This document shows positions 48,601 through 61,177 of a DNA stretch of 64,000 nt, piece by piece. The notes beneath the pieces are model-generated. The model saw only the letters and a list, made by a program, of their open reading frames with translations, was not told the DNA's origin and ran no database searches. Made by a program: the position numbers and the translations under genes. Each line of letters starts with the position of its first letter. Position 1 is the first letter of the stretch. The DNA is taken from contig CM029631.1 of the NCBI GenBank assembly GCA_017311315.1, positions 2,821,360 through 2,885,359 on the forward strand, in the 5' to 3' direction. This DNA is from Dendrocalamus latiflorus (Eukaryota > Streptophyta > Magnoliopsida > Poales > Poaceae).

Positions 48601-51600
48601 CAAATTGGGCAAGTGTCAAGACATGTACCCTGATATTAATAAATGCTAAATGCTGCCAAGAAACATAAATTCATGAACAGATGTCTAGTTGTCAATTTAG
48701 AGCCTGTTCATATTGGCTTTGGCTTCTGCTTCCAGAAGCCAAAGCCAATATGAACGCCTCAATTTCTATAAACCACTTCTATCAGCCACCACTTTGCGCT
48801 TCACATGTTGTAATGCACTTTGTATTTTATTATGTCACAATTCCGTAAGTTGTATGGCGGTCTGAATGTTGTATTGTCTTTCATTGTACCGTTTTTCTTA
48901 CATAATGCATTAATGTTCATCAGTCACAATCAAAAGTCATCAGCAAAAACCAATACGAACAGGCCCTTACAATGGCTAAAGGCAATTGGCCCTGGCTATT
49001 CATTTAGTAACCATCCCATCCAGGTTCGATCTCATCCCACCAACCTAACACACCCTAACAAGATATGCTCTATTGCTTTTTTTAGGCTCAAAGGATATGG
49101 TCTAACTCTAATGATTTAACAAAATGATTAGAAAAAAACTTCAGTTTAAGCAAGCTGGTGTGAGAATACCCTAGGTGCTGTTTCTAACTTAGCACTTCAA
49201 TTTCCTATTACACTTAAGTTCCATTGTTATCTTGCAACCACATTAGTAGGGCAAGATGCTAGCTCAGAACACTGCCTCCACATCACTAGCGCTGGATATC
49301 AAAAACATAGATGTGTAAAATGGACATATAACATAGATACGTAACAGTGAGTATGTCACCCAAGACCTGAATTAGGAAAGGGGAAGAAAATAATGGAGAC
49401 AGAAATAAGTTTGCATGCCCTCATCAACTTCAGTATAATAAAAAAAATGTACCTTCAGCATCTCTTCATGGTCATCATTGTGCAACATGTGAATAAGACG
49501 TGCAACAGAATTCTGTTCCTCCTTAAAATCCTCCTCATCAAGCTAAAACAACAAAAATTAACATGTTAACAGTGCAGGTAAACCTGCTGAAACACTTGCA
49601 CTGATCTAGCTGCATAAGACAGACAGCAGCAGAAAGAAGATAACAAACCAGTCCAAGAAACTTGTAGAATGAATTGTCTGATCTTACCTCATCATCTTCA
49701 GCCCCATCCATATCTTTGATAAGTCCCTTAATTAAATCAAATAGAGACTCGATCTGCAAGAAATAGCAACACAGAATCACATGATGGATTCCTTAGAAAT
49801 CGACAGAGAAATAGCATAATGTGAAATATTACCTTGTCGGAAGTAGATATGCAAGTTGTGTTCTTCATTATGCTTTGAATTATTACCAGAGCCATCACTT
49901 TGGTTGTAGCATTATCTAGATAATCCATAACCCGAGGATAGTTTGAAAGTTCTAATGCAGTAACAATATTGCTATATTTCTCCAGGGGAGCACTAAGAAG
50001 TGCAACAATTTGCTTCGTTGCTCTGCTATCTTCAAGTTTTGCCTTGCCTGAAAGTTTCTTGACACATGCACCCTATCCAATATTATACACAACATGAGCT
50101 AGAAGGTTCAATATACATGTGATGAAATTACTTCATGCACATACCTACATGACTACATCGCTTATGACACTAAAATGATTCTGTAGGGTTAGTGAATAGA
50201 TAATAAGAGAAGTGACATAACCTATTTCATTGTCTATGTTAGAAGACTTACCAACACTTGGTCAACATAATCAAGCCGATCTGGGTGCACACGGAGAGTA
50301 AATGTCAGAAGTGATACATATAAAGTTACTGCTCCAACAACTGGCATGTCAACTTGGGCCTCTATCACCTGCCAGAAGACCATGACTCAGTTGTTTCAGT
50401 TTTATCTGTACTACAGCAGAAAAAGATATATAATTTGAATACGGAATCAGGAAATAAAAGGTGCAGCTATACTCTATTGTTCCAATCCACCCCACATTTG
50501 ACACAGTATGTATACTAACAGTGGAAGTTGTCATTTTTTATCAAATGCATATTCATAGCATTGCAAGCCTAATTGATGGCTACAGCAAATGTAAAAATAC
50601 AAATTAAGATTAGCATAAAAAGGTAAGACTACATGATATGTATCACTGAATATTGATTACTCATAAGCAGCAACCAAAAATTTACCTTTCCAATAGCATT
50701 GCTGAACTTTGCAAAAGCTTCGACTTGCAAGAACTCTGGCAATACCTGCACAATTCATTAATGTCAAAAGCGTAAACAAATTCTACAGTGATGAAATGGT
50801 GTAGGGAATGCTTACTTCAGGACTTGTGGCAGCATAGTTTGACAATCTGTCCATGAGTTGAGATAGCACCATTTTGATATCAACATTTGGCTGCAAAAAA
50901 TTTAGAAATGACTTACGTTCATAGTGAAAATAAAATAGAAAGTACATGTAATTATATAAATAGATCCAGATCCGTAGTACTCATACTTTGCACTTCATTG
51001 TATTTATTTATTCTACATGCAATTTTCCATGTTAATCATACATTAAACTTATAAATCATGTCAGATATTGTACTACATAATAAAGACTACTAAATTATAT
51101 GTTCATCATTTAACTACTGTACAATGAAGTAATGCCATACTTTAGTTTACTCCACAAGCCAATTTTACAGCAAACTTAGCCAACAGCATTAACATGATTA
51201 CCATCAGATGAAGGCTAAAAGTGCACCTGGACTTATTTAGTTGAGCTTCTGGTAGCAATTTGTACGTAATCGCGTCTTTAAGTGGTAAAGCACAGCAAAA
51301 ACCACTATTTAATATTCTAGATAACAAAACATCAGGCAAAAGAAACCATATTGATCAAGGGATGAGGATGGCTTGCAAGTTAAGTTTGGATGACTTCTGT
51401 TATGCAATGTTCTTCAGAGAGCAGCATAAACTAGGCAATTCCAGCAGGGAATCAAGCCAAAAAAGACAAACTTGCCAACCTGTAGCTGGGGGAATGCGCT
51501 CAACAATGTTTCCAATGTCTGTAAATGGTATTCGTCTGGAAAGACTTGGATTATGCAGTCCATCAGGTAGAACTGTGCAAGTTCATCCTTACAATTAACC

Positions 51601-54600
51601 ACCTGCCAATGTATTTCTGCTTCAGTTTCCACTAGAATCATGGAGATACCATTGTCATTTTACATCAATAAATATAACTGCAAACCTGTTCTAATATCCT
51701 GGGAAGAACAGTTTCTTTGTACATATCAAGGTCAACACCCTCAATCTGGCTTAGAACATGAAGGTTTTTACCTACCTAGAAAAAAAAGAAGTAATGTTAT
51801 AAAATGACTCCAAAGAATATGTCAAGGATACTATGTAGATGCCCATTGACTTACCAGATCACGCAGTTCATTTCTTTCCTTCCCCCGCCTCTCCTTCTCC
51901 CGAACAAGCCCCTGCAGAAAAGAGTCATCATTTTCTGGTTTCAGCTCGGGATCTTCTAACTAGAGATGGCATGTGTGATAAATGCTCTTTATCTGAGCAA
52001 CATACGGGACATGGTATGCATGCAATGCAGCCTAACATGGTAAATGCACAATAAAAAAGGAAAGGAAAGAAAGAAAATTGTGCCTTCAGGTTAAAAGCCT
52101 GAAACAAACCTGATGCTGCATCCGGACCCAAAGTTTGTTCATTTCTATGAAGTTCTGAAGAACAAATTCAACTGCATCATTAATGCTTTCAGCATCCCTG
52201 TGTAATGAAAGTTGCAAAACAAGGTGGGATATAAGGAAACTATTACATAAAAAAGAATTGCATAAATCTGAACTGACATACACTACCAGTACCAGGACAA
52301 CTCAATGTCGATGTCCCAACTCCCAGCTATGATAAACTAAACTAACTATACAGAGTTTCTAAATGTGTACTGATCCATAATCAAGCAGGATCACTGGCAA
52401 ATGGCAATAGTTAGGACTTGAAATGCACAATAATAAACTGCACTCAATAGGATAGGATAAACTCTGTATGAGCCAATGGCAGAGTAGGGTTGATGACCAA
52501 GTGATAGCAATTAATGCATAGGAAGTCATAGAACCCAAGTGACCGCAACATTGCATGAATGATAAAAAAAATGAAGAGAAAGGGGAATTAGTAGACACTA
52601 GTGCTAGCGCATTCTGTTGACAAGGCATTATATGATTGTCAAAATTACGCCGCAATAGTTATAAAATAAGATATTGTTTACAGATAGATGAAACAATAGT
52701 TCGTTTTTGCTTCAGTGTTAGATCTCTAGTTGAGATACATTATATGATTTTCGTTTTTACTCCATGTGATGTAATTTTTTTGTAATTATAATAGAGCATT
52801 TTTTCACAAGAAATTATAGTACATACTTGTGTAGCAGCATAAGAGAATAAGCTAATTCTAAGTGTCCTACTATTAGTATTTTATTTCTGAGGAAAGTATC
52901 ACCATTGAGATATAAATGTTATTGAAAGCACAACTAACTGACTAGAAACAGCATGGCATGAAGTACAGTACCCTTCGTACTCAGAACCAATATCAGGCAG
53001 TTTGTCTCGGCTTATCTGAGAGAGGTAACTTCTTAGGAAAAGCCCGCGAAGAGGATGTTGAATGCCTCGACACATTTCAACCAGGTCTTTAAGAACATCT
53101 TTAGCGGGAGCCTCCTTTGATTTAATGTAAACAGATCCTACTGTGCAGAGGAGATAGCTAGCACATGAACAACATCAAATCAGATTATATTTTTTCACAC
53201 ACTTCATAAATGTTTAAAATAACAATAAAGTACATATATGAACATGATTAACTGCTGAAATGATATGATATAAGGATTCTATACAGGCTGGTTACAGCAA
53301 AATAGAGAATAAGAAAACCAGAATAATGATGCCAACCGGTAGTCAGGATCTAGAACACAGGACTCGCCAAAAGCTAAAAGTCACAGTACTTTTGAACAGG
53401 GCCTAAAAGTTGCACCACAATTACAGGGAATATTGCTTGAACAGTTGGTCAGGTTGTGCCTGTTCCAACTTAAGGTCCACATAGATGAAACAATACAGTT
53501 CATGATTTATGCACACAAAAGTTTATTTATGCACGGACAGAAGTATCATCGAGGAGATGCTATTGACTGTTGTGACATATCATTCCACATTCTCTACCAG
53601 TACTAGTAAAGAAACTGAGGCGAAATAAAGAAATAAGAGTAAAGTCCATTACCGCTCCTTAAACTTTTTATGCTGTGTCATCTCGGTCCATAAACTTTTA
53701 AAGTATGTCATCCCGGTCCTTAAACTTTCAAAGGGTGGCAATTTCTTTTGAAAGTCTATAGACCGGGATGACACAGCATAAAAAGTTCACTGCTACAACT
53801 ACATAGGATATTGCCACACTTTGAAAGTTTAAGGACCGGGATGATATACTTTAAAAGTTTATGGACCAGGATGACACAGCATAAAAAGTTTAAGGGCCGG
53901 TAATGGACTTTACTCAAGAAATAAAGTTTCCTCAGTTGAGTTAGAAACACAACTAAAACAATGAGTAGCCCCACTCCCAACCTAACTCCAAATGATGGTA
54001 TTGGAAAGAATTTAGGGATGCTGCCTGAGAGACCTCTAGAGGGGTCGATGACGAAAAATAATTTGCAGGCAGGTTTCAGTAACTCCTAACTTCGTGAGTG
54101 TTTTTTTTGTAATTTTCCCAATGATATTTGCACATGAACTTGAGTTGATACAATCGCACAAGTCAGTATGGTTGGTAACCTCTGTGTGATTTTTTCCAAC
54201 TGTCCATGAAACTTCTATTCAATATGATGTTTCAACAAATGACCATATGATATCATATATCAGGTGTTACATAGTATGAATTATGAAATGGGTTAATGAG
54301 CCATCAAATTTTCATTAATTTTGCAATCTTGGGAACTATTCTAAGACATTGCAACATGTGAATCGGGCATCCTCGGAAGAGCACAACTGGGTATTTGCCT
54401 ACTTGGACAAGTACCAACTTACAACACAACGAGAAATCACTGTCACTGGCGATAGAATGACATGATGTATCAATTTTTACTAGATCAAGTGTGGATATAT
54501 AGGCAATAAGTATGTTTCGCTCCATTGCAACAGTAAAATGTGCACAACATTCAAAATATGCACTTCATTCAAACTAGTCTTTTCAACACAGAAAGAAGTC

Positions 54601-55305
54601 ACTCAGAAGTTGGATTATCAAGTTAACCAATAAATCTCATAGTCGTTAAGTGGGACGTTAGCATATACTTTACTGATAGTATTCCAGTTGCAATGATCTA
54701 CAATGCCATGAAACGGCAATCTCCTTATCGAGCAAGCAAAACTGAACCAACATCATATAGCTACACACTGGGAAGAACTGTGTACGTGCAGAAGGGGGGC
54801 ATGAGCCTTACAGTCTCGGCAAGACGTTGCCAGCATGCTGCACGAGTTCGTACAGATCGACAACGGAGCAGCTGCCCCGCCGGGTCTCCTCCCTGAAGAA
54901 CATCTCCAGCTTCCGCAGCTCATCGAACGCCCTCATATCTGAAACCCAATAAGTAAATCCCAGCTGAACCCGCTCCCAGAATTCGACACACCGAAGAGTC
55001 CTGTGCCAATTTACTCACATAGCTCGTAGTACTTGTGCGGGGAGAGCCGCGAGGTGCGTAGCTCGGAGAGCATCTGCGCCGAGAACTTGAGCGCGTCCTT
55101 GAGGTTGTTCGAATCCTGCACCCAAATTGCCGATCGAGGCAGGTTAGCGAGTGGACACAGACCGAGGAGGCTACGGTCGGGGTTGGATTTAGGGTTTCCA
55201 GGAGCTTACGAGGGCGCGGTGCATGTAGAAGGCGTTCTGCTGGACGCCGGCGATGCCCTCGGCGAGCCACCGCTCCTCGTCGTCGGCGCCGCCGTCCGGA
55301 AGCAT
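45623..55305 (-). CDS. VPS35: VPS35, core retromer subunit
   Basis: Twenty-two exons: 55305-55210, 55115-55019, 54938-54812, 53157-52972, 52197-52110, 51911-51855, 51775-51686, 51602-51480, 50890-50816, 50745-50686, 50368-50252, 50072-49833, 49753-49688, 49542-49453, 48565-48476, 47780-47691, 47303-47235, 47165-47085, 46647-46540, 46423-46320, 46030-45917, 45836-45623. All join in frame to 793 residues, the family's normal length. The N terminus RWLAEGIAGVQQNAFYMHRA and the PRLYL motif (105-109, the VPS26-binding segment) are present. So is the C-terminal block FFASTLRYIEFQKQKGGSIG. VPS35 is an alpha-solenoid scaffold that with VPS26 and VPS29 retrieves vacuolar sorting receptors from endosomes. 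No stop, frameshift or missing exon is seen. Introns carry a fold-back MULE MITE, a Tourist-like MITE and a 58-bp duplication. Confidence 0.96.
46645..46760. repeat. 58-bp tandem duplication spanning a VPS35 splice acceptor
   Basis: ATCCTGCTTGTGGCACATAA...AGTATAAAAG occurs twice (46645-46702 and 46703-46760) with three differences or fewer. The left copy contains the used acceptor (minus-strand CAAGCAG/GATTC at exon start 46647). The right copy carries the same CAAGCAG/GATC 58 bases upstream in the intron. Confidence 0.88.
48700..48966. mobile_element. PIF/Harbinger (Tourist-like) MITE in a VPS35 intron
   Basis: Ends GAGCCTGTTCATATTGGCTT and CCAATACGAACAGGCCC are inverted repeats. They are flanked by TTA on both sides (48697-48699, 48967-48969), the 3-bp target of this superfamily. 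The left end contains a perfect 23-bp hairpin (48706-48728 pairing with 48733-48755). Confidence 0.72.
53637..53915. mobile_element. Fold-back MULE-type MITE, copy 2 (279 bp)
   Basis: Same termini as copy 1 (GAGTAAAGTCCATTACC / GGTAATGGACTTTACTC) and the same 279-bp length. It is flanked by the perfect 9-bp duplication AAGAAATAA (53628-53636, 53916-53924). The unique centre is in the opposite orientation to copy 1. It lies in VPS35 intron 3. Confidence 0.87.
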
Positions 55306-57140
55306 CCTCACAGCCGCCGTCGCTGCCGTCTTCGCCGCCTGCGGGGGTGGATCTGCTCGGCCTCGTCCCCGGCGACGGCTCGGGTTGGATCTCGTCTCGC
55401 GTGGGCTCTGCCCCTCGGGTTTGGCTTGGTGCGGCTGTTCTTCGTGTGATTCTTTATGTTCAGTTTTTTTTTCTACTTATTGTTTTTCCGGGATGGTTCG
55501 ATCGGAATCGGAAGGTTCGGTGGGGGCTGACTTAACAATGAGATAGATCTTACAAGTGGGCTAGGGTTTGTTCCTAGTTTGCATAATTTTTTAGAAAAAT
55601 AGCCTTTTCCAATATATGCGGGAGTTCATGGAATATCACGACCGGCCCCGTCTTTGATATTTCCTTTTCAATCTCTAAAAATTATTTTTTGAATTTTCTA
55701 TAGTAACGTTTAAACAAAGTATCTTTTTAAGATAAATTCTATAAATTAGTTATAGTATACACTGTAGTGATTTCATTTATATCGGTTAAAATTACATATG
55801 AGTTTCTATTATTTCGTGCTCTCTCCCGTAAACAACCCAAAAGTCATAAACCGAAGCAAAAAAATATATATTCTTTTATCCTTTTGCATCAAATCTTGAG
55901 AGCTAATGTATTTTAGAAGGCTAAGATAGTAAATAGACATTCATATATATGTGGAGTTGTTTTTCTAAAACCATCGGGCCTTTTTTTGCTCTCTTTTTTT
56001 GATGCTACAATGACTATAAAAACAAATTATAGTATTCTTTTCTACCTATTTATGTATATAGGTAAGGCAATAAGGAAAATGTGTGTCTATTAATATCACA
56101 TGATAGTACAAGACTGGGGCATATAACATCTATTGTTTCAGAGTCATATACATCTTTTAACCCACTCTCATATAATAAAAAAGAGGGAGCATAATCTGTT
56201 TTCATTCTTCATAGTAAAGTATTTTCTATGATAATTTTGGCTGAGGACAGTATTTAGGTTCAATGCGAATAAGTAGAGATATGAGATCTTGTAAATTAAG
56301 CATGGCATGAAAAAAAAAGGTAACTAAGCCTGACTCATGCCGGGCTGCTAGCAGCATTCGATAAATTGTTACCTGTTGAATTTAAGCCACAACTTAATTA
56401 AAGTTTTTTCCATCTATTTAGAAGGAGAGCGATTTAGAGTTTTTTCCCAAGTAATAACTATTTGTTGTTAGAGGGATGTAAAAAAAATTTATACTATAAA
56501 AAATTTTCCTACATAAATATAAATTTGTAAAGAACTATTTGATGCAAAAAAAAAAAGATATAAGCCTTGTTCTTTTACAGCTTTTAGCTTCTGCTTTTGA
56601 TTTTTCTGTAGTAACTAACTTTTTAAACGGAGTGCCTTACCATTATTTTTATAATTGATGCTTTGTCATTATCACTGTAAACTACTCACTTGCCAAAAAA
56701 AAGCCATGTCTCCCGATTAGCCGCTGACTTCCCATGACATTTATTGCTCATCGTAATGCGAGAGATAAGATTTCTCTTCCAAAGTAATTTTATAAAAATA
56801 TAAAGAAGTAAAGTAGTATTTCTATGTCTCCCTCTCTAACAAAAAGTAATACTAGTTTCAAGCAAACGAAAAGATAATTATCATCTATTTATCATTCATT
56901 ATACTTTAAAAATAATATAAATCATAGTTGATAAAAGTATAAAAGCACCCCTCTCTCTCCGTACTTTATCGAACAAAAGACTATATATATAGGGTCACTT
57001 AGTTCGGCTGAAATAAAATGGTTTATAATTTATTTTGTACTATAGCTAATGATAATTTATTTAACATAATTAAATTACAAAAATTTTAAGAATAAAAAAG
57101 ATAGATTAATCCAACACGAAAAAAGCGGGGCTAGTCCAAG
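55306..57140. other. Upstream region of VPS35 and AT-rich repeat DNA
   Basis: Up to about 55600 is the GC-rich VPS35 leader and promoter zone. The rest is AT-rich, with a segment (55690-55860) similar to 44330-44460 and a GCTTTTAGCTTCTGCTTTTG patch near 56580 resembling MITE ends. No gene. Confidence 0.4.
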
Positions 57141-57246
57141 GTTGCCAACGGCAGTAAAGACCGAATTTTTTCTATTTTAGCCCTTTTTTCGAAAAATATT
57201 CACATTTAGACCCCTGGTAGTTTTAATTCCGTTTTTGGACCCAGAG

Positions 57247-57415
57247 CTCGGCGCCATGGTCTACGGCGCCGAGGTAACACATCTCGGCGCCGTGGTCCAC
57301 GGCGCCGAGATGCCAGGCCCGCACCAGCGTGGCGGCCAACGTGGCGCCGACGTGGCAGGACCTCGGCGCCACCAGTCACGGCGCCGAGCTCGGCGCCATG
57401 GATCTTGGCGCCGAG
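57247..57415. repeat. Four 27-bp palindromes CTCGGCGCC-9 nt-GGCGCCGAG
   Basis: Units at 57247-57273, 57283-57309, 57362-57388 and 57389-57415. Arms of 9 bp are identical in all four and the spacer is always 9 nt (ATGGTCTAC, GTGGTCCAC, ACCAGTCAC, ATGGATCTT). They lie upstream of the MULE transposase gene. Confidence 0.92.
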
Positions 57416-57529
57416 CAGTGGCCACCGCGCCCGACCTTCTCTTTTCTCCCTCTGTCTCTTTCGTTCATTCGCGTTCATTTCTCCATCTCTGCCTCCCCGC
57501 CGCCGCCGCCGCCCGCGTCCCCCCCGACG

Positions 57530-57890
57530 CCGCCTCCCCTCCAAGACCGGGCGCCTTCCCAGCCGCCCCATCCACGCCGCCGGCCGCCTCCCCTCGAAGA
57601 TCGGGCGCCTCCCCGCCCGCCCCATCCACGCCGCCGGCCGCCTCCCCTCCAAGACCGGGCGCCTCCCCGCCCGCCCGCCCGCGTCCCCCCCCCACTGCCG
57701 CCTCCCCTCCAAGACCGGGCGTCTCGAAGCCCGCCTCCCCGCCCGCCCCATCGACGCCGCAGGCCACCTCCCCGCCGCGGCCGTCCGCCCGCCCCATCGA
57801 CGCCGCCGGCCGCCTCCCCGCCGCGGCCGCCTCCCCGCCGGCCCCATCCAAGCCCGCCTCCCCGCCGGCCGCCTCCAAGCCCGCCGGAAG
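57530..57890. repeat. GC-rich minisatellite, 54-bp period
   Basis: CGGGCGCCT and the CCCCATCCACGCCGCCGGCC block repeat at 57547, 57601 and 57655 (54 bases apart), then with drift to 57890. All six frames are open over it, giving Pro/Arg-rich or Gly-rich shadows; I do not call a protein. Confidence 0.8.
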
Positions 57891-58475
57891 GTAGCAACAT
57901 TTCCATTTTGGTAGTTTTTTCTTTTAAATTTTTGGAAATGGTATCTGTTTAGGTTGGTTTACTGCATTACATTGTTAGTTTACATTGCATTACATTGTTA
58001 GTTTACTGCTGTATATTTGATACTCTATTTGGGGCAAACAGTAGGAAATTTTGGCAACTCATTGGCATATGGGAATGGCATGTTCATACATCTTGTGGTC
58101 AATCTCATTCGGAATCAAGGTCGATGGATTTAACAGCCATTGTAGTGCTAGTATTGTAGGAATCATACCAATGAAGCTATAATCTGTACGTATGCTTCAG
58201 TAGAACAAGGAAATGGTATCTTTTTTAGGTTGGTACTCTACTTGTTATGTCATGTTATGTAGCAGTGCTTTCCGGTATGTGTGTATGACTATTGTTGCGG
58301 ACTTGTGAACGGAATGTAGGTGGTAATTTTACTATTGCCGCGAGTGCAGTGCCTCATGGGCTGCATGTATGCAGGAACCAGTAGATATAAAATATTTCGA
58401 AGGGAGTCTCTAGTTCTGTATGCCTCTTCTGACCAACTACCTAATTCTATACATTGTTTGTTCTGTATGAACTAG

Positions 58476-61177
58476 ATGGACAACCTAGTGACCCTATATC
58501 ATGGAGGCAGTGTGACAAGTGATGATTATGGAAATGTTCAATTTGTTGAAATGCAAAGGGTGCCTCTAATATTCGGTGATCGGCCGTCGTTTAGTGAGTT
58601 GGTTGCTAGGGCTCGGGAGAAGCTACATTGTCATGCAAACGAGGAGAGCATCACAGTTGAGGGGTTACTTCACTTCGGTTCGAAAGACCTAGTTCTCAGG
58701 CGGTTGATCTTAATTGGTTCAGAGGATGAGTGGGACCAATATGTCAAATTGGTTATGAGGAATGAGTTAAAATGTTTGGACGTTGTTGTGCGGAAGGTGT
58801 CCATTGATCCCACCCCTCACGGTTATTCACCAGAACTAGGTGATCAGGCACCCTTTGACCCTCCGTTACCGGATCTTGCGGTGGATGTGGAAGAAGTGCC
58901 TGAGGTGCCCGATGCTCTATCTTCCCCGAACGAGGTTCAGATTTCTCAACCAGTTCGAGTTGAATGTCGGACTGATGATGTCGTGGCGGCCCCTCAGGAG
59001 ATGGGATTGACCCAGAATCAGCCCAGTAAGTGTCGAGCAACACTTTAGCCTTTTCCCGTCATTCCTTTGTTTTGTCTCAATCCCATCGTTGTCGTGCTTA
59101 TGATACAGGAAACATTCCTGGTAGTGTGGTTGTTCCTCCCGTTGCTTCATCTGGCAACGTTGAAGAAGTCTGCAGGAACTCCAACAGTGTGGATGTTCAA
59201 ATTGTTGATGATCTGCAGCCTTACGAGATCGCAAGGGCCGTTGATTCTGATGATGACCGCCCTTTTGGAGAGCTGACCGAAAGTGATATTGAGCTGATCA
59301 GGCGTTATTGCCCTGGCCGGGATCCATCAGTTCATGAATTCAGCGATCTTAGGCATTCTCATGGGGCTTATGCAGAAGGAAGGGATGACGAGTTGCTAGA
59401 TGCTCCTGAGGCCGGGTCAAGCATGACAATTGAGAAGGGCATGGTGTTTGAGGACTTGTCTGCATTGAAAAGGTGGCTGCAGGAGTATTCAGTGATCCGT
59501 AAAAGGCCATTCAAGGTGAGACATTCTTATGTGGAGCGGAGGTACACAGTTGTGTGCGAGAAGGAGACATGCGAATGGAGGGTTTGTGCTAGCAAACAGA
59601 AGGTCACGGGAAAGTTCAAGATCACAAAAATCGTTGGCCCACACACTTGTGCCGAAGCAGAGCTCAAACAGAAGCATCGGCAGTTGACCTCTACCATTAT
59701 TGTCAAGTCACTGTGTCACATAGTAAAGGGAGAACCCAATATGAAGGTGAAGACACTTGCTGGGATGGTTAAGGAGAAATTTGGATACGAGATAAGGTAT
59801 GGAAAAGCATGGAGGGCAAAGCAACGCATCTGGAAGATGATATATGGGGACTGGGAAGATGGGTACTTGCAGTTGCCAGCACTCTTCAATGCAATCAAAG
59901 CGGTTAATCCAGGCATGCATTATGAGTACGTCCCGAAACCAAACGAATGGACTCAAGATGGGATGCAGATATTCTTCCGTGCTTTCTGGTGCTTTGCTCA
60001 GTCCATCGAGGCCTTTCGGCATTGTCGTCCCGTCTTCGCTATTGACGGTACGTTTCTTCTTGGCAGGTACCAGGGCACACTTCTGATAGCCATTTCCTGT
60101 GACGCAGACAACGCGTTGGTTCCTTTGGCGTTTGCTTTGGTTGAGAGGGAGAACAAAGACAGCTGGGGATGGTTCTTGCGGCTCGTTCGGAGGCACGTGG
60201 TCGGCCCTGGTAGGGAGGTTGGTGTCATTTCTGATAGGCACCAGGGCATACTTTCTGCCGTACAGGAGCAGATACCGGGGTATGCAGCTTTGCACCACCG
60301 TTGGTGCACTCGGCATCTTGCCGAGAATCTACTCCGTAAGGATGGTGCGAAGGATAACTTTCCTCTGTTCGAGGAGGTCGCTCGAATGCTTGAGGTGAAT
60401 TTTTTCCAGGAGAAGTTGGAGCAGCTTAATACTGCAACAAACGCAGAAGGTAGACAGTGGTTGACGGGATTGATGAGAGATGTCGACAAATGGACAAGGG
60501 CTCATGACGACGGTGGCTGGAGGTACGAGTTTCAGACAAGCAACATGGCCGAATCCTTCAATAGTTTGCTTAGGGGTATACGTGGTATGCCCGTCAATGC
60601 TATCGTATCCTTCACCTTTTACAAGCTTGTTGCCTGGTTCAACGAAAGACACGCACATGCAATGGCGCTACAAAGTAAACAAGTGAGATGGGCGCCAAAA
60701 CCGAAGCGCCACCTTGAAAAGGCAAAGGCTAGGGCTGAGGCACATGAGGTACATTGTTTTGACAACGCCACGGGCACTTATGAGGTTGTAGAAAGGGGTG
60801 GTACAACGACCGATGGAGAGCTCCGGCCGACGAGGAGGCATAAAGTTGTCCTTATTGATTTCTCATGCACATGTGGTAAACCGAGGCAGTACCACTTTCC
60901 ATGTTCTCATTATGTGGCAGCAGCGAGGCATCGCAACTTTGACTACGAGAGCAAGATACCTCGGGAGTTCAGTGTTGACAACCTTGTGCTTACGTGGTCT
61001 CCCCGTTTCGAGCCTTACCGGGATGAGGGAGAGTGGCCACCGTACACCGGGCCCAAATACATTGCGGATCCGGGTAGCCGTTGGAACAAACGTGGAACCA
61101 GGAAAAGGACGAGACACAAGATGGTTATGGATCAGCTTCCAGGAAGAACGAGGCGAGCCACAGATTCCACCTGCTAG
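58476..61177 (+). CDS. MULE (MuDR-type) transposase, apparently intact
   Basis: Two exons, 58476-59025 and 59109-61177, joined by an 83-base GT-AG intron, give 872 residues. The ATG directly follows an AG acceptor (GAACTAG), suggesting a leader intron starting near 57892. Residues 1-115 are a MuDR N-terminal region (MDNLVTLYHGGSV...). An acidic linker precedes the Mutator DNA-binding domain (about 294-364: FEDLSALKRWLQEY, CEWRVCASK, GPHTC). The MULE DDE domain has Asp496 (AIDGTFL), Asp559 (VISDRHQG), the C583-x2-H586 motif (WCTRHLAEN) and Glu665 (NMAESFNSLL). A SWIM zinc finger follows (C770, C772, C782, H784). No frameshift or stop is seen and the catalytic residues are present. The C-terminal zinc-knuckle region found in some relatives is missing. 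It cuts and pastes its own element and could act on derivatives with matching ends. Confidence 0.93.

Noticed and set aside
57247..57415. CRISPR-like array
   Set aside because: Repeats are palindromic and units are abutting or irregularly spaced, and the host is a plant genome.
57206..57847. Long minus-strand Gly/Arg-rich frame and several overlapping plus frames
   Set aside because: All six frames are open because of the 54-bp GC-rich minisatellite; no frame shows domain or codon evidence.
59708..60316. 202-codon minus-strand frame
   Set aside because: Lies wholly inside the transposase DDE domain on the other strand and has no recognisable motif.
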